A DNA stretch of 64,000 bases, from assembly GCA_023052935.1 (NCBI GenBank), contig CM041292.1, positions 104,587,906 to 104,651,905 on the forward strand, given 5' to 3'. A model generated the notes under the pieces. The model searched no databases. It had not been told where the DNA came from and saw nothing but the letters and a program-made list of their open reading frames with translations. The position numbers were made by a program, and so were the translations under genes. Every line of letters begins with the position of its first letter. Within the stretch, counting starts at the first letter, position 1. This DNA is from Piezodorus guildinii. Its lineage: Eukaryota > Arthropoda > Insecta > Hemiptera > Pentatomidae. This document shows, piece by piece, positions 58,982 through 64,000 of the stretch.

Positions 58982-59288
58982 GGCATGGTCTAGTGGATAG
59001 AGCACTGGTCTACTGTTCTCCAAGTCCCAGTTCAAATCCCAGCTGTGGCAGAATATTATTTGTTCGATTATTTTAGCCGGAAGGGGACCCTAGGGTATGG
59101 TATCCTACTGGGAAACACCCAGCCTCTAAAAAGAGGGTACCCGAGAAATTGGGGAAAGCCTGGCAGCTGAGAGTGGTCTCAGCACAATCACCTTATTGCA
59201 CAGCCGAGGGCCTAGAAACAGTATGAATCTCTATAAGAACTGAGCCTAAGACTCTTTGTTGATTGTAGAGAAACAGGTGTTGTTTTTT
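58982..59288 (+). mobile_element. SINE family A, full-length, diverged
   Basis: A box TCTAGTGGATAGAGCAC, B box AGTTCAAATCCCAGCTGTGG, body GGGTACCCGAGAAATTGGGG and GGCCTAGAAACAGTATGAAT, end GTAGAGAAACAGGTGTTG + T-run. No clear target duplication remains. Confidence 0.85.
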
Positions 59289-59471
59289 CTTAATATTTAT
59301 TTTAGTTTTATATAAAGCATTATATACGTATTTAATCTTTATTTCCAGTCACAAACCCTCTAAATTTTTAAAAGCTCTAGAAATGGTGATTTATCTATCT
59401 ATATATCAATGTACTGTTAAAATAAATTTGCTTAGTTTTTATTTTATTTAATACATTGTAATATGTTTTAG

Positions 59472-59567
59472 CTATCTGCGATCCAGAATGTAAGAATGGA
59501 GGTCACTGTTTAAGGAACAATCAATGCCAATGCCCACCAAACACAAGCGGAGACCACTGTCAAAATT
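59472..59567 (+). CDS. Exon of TSP1-EGF gene: one EGF-like module
   Basis: A phase 1-1 exon of 96 bases, acceptor TGTTTTAG, donor GTAAAT. It encodes one whole EGF module: ICDPECKNGGHC, LRNNQCQCPPN, SGDHC, with six cysteines. The junction codon with the exon before (c + ct) is Pro, keeping the PxC start that the other modules show (PVC, PIC, PLC). NTS is a possible N-glycosylation site. Only 32 codons long, it was identified by its cysteine spacing and splice sites. Confidence 0.87.
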
Positions 59568-61310
59568 GTAAATGCATATATAACTAATTTTAAATTGATT
59601 TTTCATAAGATGATTACTAATTCACTGTTTCAATTGTATTCTGAAATTTAGGAGTAATGTTTTTCATTAATATATTAAATAGTCAGAAAGATCTAAATCA
59701 CTTTAATTCAAAGGAAAAAATGCTTCAGGTCTAAATGTTTCATTATAAACATTGTAACATAATCGGAGTAATGCCACATTACAATCAAAAGCAGACAGCA
59801 AAGAAGAAAATTCATGTATCCCTCAGACTATAAATCAAGATATTCTGAGTATAACAGTGATCTACTGATTAGGAATATTGTTATTGTGAATGTGATCAAA
59901 TACTTCAGTAAGCTACAGTTCTAAGAAATTTGCTAATCTTAAAGCGGAATTGATTGCATCAATCATTCAGTACCAACTTTATTGAAAATATAAAATACAA
60001 ACAAGCATTGTTAACATTGTTAGAAGGACTGTTGATATTTTATCACTTGCCTATTATCCATTACCACATGTATCTATAATATTGTCCATGGTAAGAATGG
60101 TTTGTTTCTACTCTATGGGGGAAAGTTGATCAGAGTAAGCTTCAGCATTTCAATAGGTGTATTTTATGATTAAATCAACTAACTTGTTCTTTTCTCCCAG
60201 TTCTTTTAAAGTTAAACACATCAATATGAAATAATGAAAGAACATCTACTCACAGCGAAGTTATTTTTACAAAATCGTTCATCAGATAGATATTTTTGCT
60301 TAAGAATTCAAGGCAGAATCATCAAGACTTTCGAATTCAATCCAAACAATCCAAATGGAAGTCTCAAAAATAGAACTATACCTCTCATTATTATACTTAT
60401 TATACATTATATGCTAAATTGAAGCCAAAGAGTCATTTATGCACTCATCAAGAGTCAAATTGATAACAGAAAAGTAATGCCAATATTAAGATGGAACTCT
60501 TGGCTAAATTTAAGTATAGATGTTAAATAAGGCACATTTTAGATAAAAACTGACATTAACAACATAGAAGATATTATAAATAAAAATATGTTTTATTAAA
60601 AGAGACTAGAGAATATCTATTTTACAATAGATTTATGATTAATTAAATCATGAGATGTCAATGCATGAATAGCATAATGAGCCAGTTTTGGATAGCCAAA
60701 TCAGCCAAAGTTATTTATTCAAACAATGAACTCACAGAGAAGAAGAAAATCCTGGCTCATTTATAAACAAAAGAACTATAGCATGAATAATAAAATTCAT
60801 TAATAGATAAATTGAAAATAAAGCTTTTTGAGAAGAAATTTTCTTAAAAGAAGGCAGGAACTCAGATCAAATAGCTTGCAAAAATATTTCTGGAGATACA
60901 GGTATAAACAGAATATATAAAAAGATCTAGAAGTAATGGGGAAGACAGCAGGACAGAGATGATAAAAAAAACAGCTAGTACAGTAAATACGGCAATGCAA
61001 AATACATTTTTCTATGAAAAGAACGAACACTTATTTCACTGGATTTGGAGTGATATATTACATCACATAATAGCTCAAATTAGGGATTTGTTTTGTTGAA
61101 TGATGGCTCTTGAAAAATCTGTTTTTTTCTAGATTATATGTTCTTTAATAATACAGTGCTATAAACAACATGAAAAAAATTAAGAATTCTTACATACCCT
61201 TTTGTCATGCTTGGTGCTTGAAAATGGCTGATCAGGCTGAAAAAAAATGTTCAAATTTAATAATAAAATGAAAAATAGCATAGCTTAAATTAATATTTTC
61301 ATTGTTTCAG
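59568..61310 (+). other. Intron (1743 bp)
   Basis: A/T-rich, phase 1, no mobile element recognised. It ends in TTTTCATTGTTTCAG. Confidence 0.75.
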
Positions 61311-61502
61311 ACACATGTGGAGCAGGTTGTCAGAATGGAGGAACATGTGTAGGACCCGGTCTTTGTGAATGCCCACATAATTCCACAGGCCTACTCTGTG
61401 AAGTGCCCCTTTGCGAACCACCATGTGAAAATTCTGCAACATGTGCACCAGGAAATATTTGTTTGTGTCACCCTCACTCCTCGGACCCCGATGCCATGAC
61501 AA
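61311..61502 (+). CDS. Exon of TSP1-EGF gene: one and a half EGF-like modules
   Basis: A phase 1-1 exon of 192 bases with a strong acceptor (TTTCATTGTTTCAG) and donor GTAAGC. The first module is complete: TCGAGCQNGGTC, GPGLCECPHNSTG, LLC. The second, PLCEPPCENSATCAPGNICLC, has five cysteines and a histidine/serine-rich end (HPHSSDPDAM); the sixth cysteine must lie in a later exon or be absent. NYT at the incoming junction and NST are potential N-glycosylation sites. It is the last exon of the gene visible here; the reading frame stays open into the donor, so the gene continues beyond the window. Confidence 0.88.
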
Positions 61503-62925
61503 GTAAGCTAGTTTTGTTTTAAAATATTTAATAATTCGATTGGAGAAGAGTTCCAGAATAATTTTCATTTAAAAAAAAGTAAACAATGGTTTTTGTAGAA
61601 AAGAAGTCTAATATATAAACTTATACATCTATTTTTGTACAGATCTTCAACGTCAACATAAAAAATGAACATTTATACCTGATAAAAAGAAATGGTAAAA
61701 AAACTGGTACTTGAGCATAAAATTGATAGCACATCCATATTGTCAATTTCAAGTTTCCAGAACAGTTTACCTCAACAAAACACACAACTCTTATGTCATA
61801 ATGACAATGAGGGTTTGCTTGATGAAAGTAATATATTTTAGGGCTTTAAAAAGAATATAAAGAATACCGCATGATAAAAATTACAAAAGCATGTAAATGC
61901 AAGGTCTATGACATTGAACTAGGGAAACGAAAAGATGAAACTTTGAAAAATGTAGTTCAGATACAGCACTGGTTTCTAATTAATATTATTATTTAAAAAT
62001 TATTAATTATTTCCCATTAATCTTAAATATATATACTAACATATCAAAGCTTGCGTTTTTTCTTTAAAAAAAAAAAAACCTTTCTTAATAAACCCCCTGT
62101 TTTAACTTTTATATATTATAACATTTTCTCGCAAGTTTTATAAAAACTATTGTTTCTAATAAATGTTGTCAATCTGTAATATGCAGGTAAAGTATGGTTA
62201 ATAATTCCTCTCCATTATTAGTTATATTTCATATATCTTCTGTTAAGTAGCTTCCATTTATTCAAAACCAATACTGATCTCCAAAATTTAAATTTAAGAG
62301 CGAAATCAAATATGCTCTGCAATATTTTTAATTGCAAATGTTTAAGGCCTAGGCAGGTATTAAATTATAAATTGTACCTGTTACAGCAGCATCAGAAGCA
62401 AGAATTTATTCCGACAAAGTACCTTATCATTTTCTTTAGATAAAATAGATTCTATTATCAACCTGAACTCGCCTTCCAAAAAAAGTTTTTCAATTTTATA
62501 ACTACCAGAAGGGAACGAGGTTTCTGATATTGGCAGAGGGAAGTGACTTCTAACAAAAAATAACAAAGAAACAGCTCGAAATGAAAAAATAGGAATACGA
62601 AAAATGGCAAAATAGAAACTTGACATACTCTTGAAACTACAGCCAGAGGAGGACAGCCAAAAAGGACAGACAGAAACTACATAAGAGAATCGGAGGAAGG
62701 CATGTCTCCTGGCAACAGAGCAAAAATACTTGAAAATACCTTTTCTTAAACTGAGCTTCATTTTTCATAGCAAACATTTTAAAGAGCAGTACAAGTATAT
62801 TTATTTAGATTCCTTAAGAATATTTTAGCATATATAGTGTTATGTGTAGCTGTTCACCAAGTTTCTAAGGTTTTCACACATATTCGCATTTTGTGACTTT
62901 ACGATCAATAGATAAAACATTAAGA
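61503..62925. other. Intron sequence after the last visible exon
   Basis: A/T-rich. 62380-62760 is strongly purine-biased on the plus strand, which produces a chance 126-residue minus-strand frame without motifs. Nothing else is seen. Confidence 0.55.
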
Positions 62926-63135
62926 AATAAAAGCCCGAGGATGAATAACGAATCAAACAACAAAAACGAACCACATATTTTTAAAGTTTAAAATATTTTA
63001 CATGAGGAAGATGGTTGGGGGTGTGGTCATTAAATAGAAAAAACATTAAAACAAGTGCTATTTTAACTATGTGCCGACGTTTCGGTCTACATTGTGGGCC
63101 TTCTTCCTTAGGGTTGACTCTGAGACAGCGTCTAA
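62926..63135 (-). mobile_element. Penelope-like terminal-repeat remnant with hammerhead-like motif
   Basis: On the minus strand 63105-63066 reads GAAGAAGGCCCACAATGTAG, then ACC, GAAAC, GTCGGCAC, the stem II-GAAA-stem III order of Penelope hammerheads with a degraded CUGAUGA core. It shares its upstream GAGGAAGATGGTTGGGGGTG block with the remnant at 30590-30905. Confidence 0.5.
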
Positions 63136-63522
63136 AGAAAATATATTACGATATGAGTTACAACTGATTCACATATAATATATTTTACAAGGACATCTGA
63201 AACCACAATAAATTTAGGATGAGATAAAAAAAAGAAACACCATTACAAGTAAAATGGTCAATAAGGTAGTTATGGGATTTATTAAAAATTGATATTAATA
63301 CAATTTAAAGATGCTCCACTTTGAATCATATTGCTATCAAGGTATTTGTATCTCATAAGATACACTGTTTTTTTTAAAGGAAATTACTTCTTGAGGATGC
63401 TATTTTAAATTATTGTTTGTTGAATGATTATTGCCATTTCCCTTCATAAACAAATGTAAATACTTCATATAAGATTTAAGCCCCTTGCATTGGCCAGGTT
63501 TGTTTGGTCAAGCAAACCACAG
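63136..63522. other. AT-rich intron sequence
   Basis: No recognised feature. Confidence 0.5.
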
Positions 63523-63535
63523 TCAAGTTTACTAG

Positions 63536-63540
<5 letters not shown>

Positions 63541-63597
<57 letters not shown>

Positions 63598-63897
63598 TAC
63601 CACTACAACCCATGAAGAGTTTTGGGCTTAGTACATGTAGAGATTCGTACTGTTTCTAGGCCAACGCTGTACAATGATGTGATTCGGCCAAGATCATGCT
63701 CAGCCGCCAGGTTTTTCCCCCTTTTTTGGGTACCCACTTTATATAGGCTGGGTGTGCCCCAGAAGGGTCTCCATGCCGCAGGATCGCCCCCCGGCTGAAA
63801 TAACAGAATAAATAATATTCCGCCACAGCCGGGATTCGAACCCAGGACCCAGAGCACAGTAGACTAGCACTCTACCCACAAGACCACGCTGCTCCAA
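63541..63897 (-). mobile_element. SINE family A, full-length, very young: 17-bp TSD and ~52-nt poly(T) tail
   Basis: Minus strand. The tRNA-like head is at 63897-63830 with B box GGTTCGAATCC (inverted as GGATTCGAACC). The complete body ends TGTAGTGGTACAGG, then about 52 T (seen as an A-run at 63541-63592). The 17-mer tcaagtttactagcata is identical at 63523-63539 and 63898-63914. The intact duplication and uninterrupted tail mark a recent insertion. Confidence 0.95.
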
Positions 63898-63914
63898 TCA
63901 AGTTTACTAGCATA

Positions 63915-64000
63915 ACAATACATTAATACTTCAATGAAACTGTGTTTTTGAAGTTAAATTCTAATAAAAGTAGACAAATATACAGTAGGAGAAGGGGCGG
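63915..64000. other. Short intron sequence to window end
   Basis: No feature. Confidence 0.5.

Larger units (their letters stand above)
56018..59471 (+). other. Intron (3454 bp)
   Basis: Phase 1. It holds a long (TA)n tract, a LINE fragment and a SINE, listed separately. The remainder (56100-56520, 56610-57190, 57606-58981) is A/T-rich and shows nothing else. Confidence 0.7.

Noticed and set aside
62381..62761. 126-residue minus-strand frame
   Set aside because: Produced by a purine-rich plus strand; no motif, no splice or start context.
1..64000. CRISPR-like arrays, rRNA, bacterial operons or phage
   Set aside because: No regularly spaced repeats with unique spacers, no rRNA sequence, no prokaryotic gene organisation; spliceosomal introns and LINE/SINE content are eukaryotic.

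Overview
The window is AT-rich, intron-dominated animal DNA. The retroelement mix (R1-like, Jockey-like and R2-like LINEs, Tc1/mariner relics, three tRNA-derived SINE families) points to an invertebrate, most likely an arthropod. No species can be named from the sequence alone.

The only convincing host gene lies on the + strand. Five exons are read at 8416-8528, 11505-11654, 55841-56017, 59472-59567 and 61311-61502. They encode an acidic segment with a glycosaminoglycan-attachment-like EGSGS motif, a thrombospondin type 1 repeat, and then five EGF-like modules. All internal junctions are phase 1 and all donors read GTAA, so the exons splice together in frame. The gene is open at both ends: the first exon seen starts in phase 2, and the last EGF module lacks its sixth cysteine. 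It is probably a secreted or membrane-anchored extracellular-matrix or receptor-type protein. I do not recognise an orthologue.

Layout. 0-8.4 kb: 5' end of a LINE ORF1, a compact cluster of SINE and LINE insertions with intact target duplications (2.5-4.06 kb), and an R1-like LINE nested in a 0.9-kb repeat (5.4-7.7 kb). 8.4-11.7 kb: first two exons. 11.7-55.8 kb: a putative 44-kb intron holding an RTE/CR1-like LINE (14.3-15.4 kb), most copies of the 0.9-kb family, a hAT-like palindromic MITE, a Tc1-type MITE, a mariner relic, a nearly full-length but broken Ty3/gypsy element (38,058-42,017) with 5-bp target duplications, an R2-type LINE fragment (52.9-53.6 kb), and GC-richer non-coding blocks that may be conserved regulatory DNA. 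55.8-61.5 kb: EGF exons with a LINE and a SINE between them. 61.5-64 kb: intron, a Penelope-like hammerhead remnant and a very fresh SINE.

No prokaryotic genes, CRISPR arrays or rRNA were seen. The most unusual structures are the self-complementary 17-mer at the primer-binding position of the Ty3/gypsy element, a SINE family ending in poly(T), and a roughly 0.9-kb repeat family with splice-donor-like termini.
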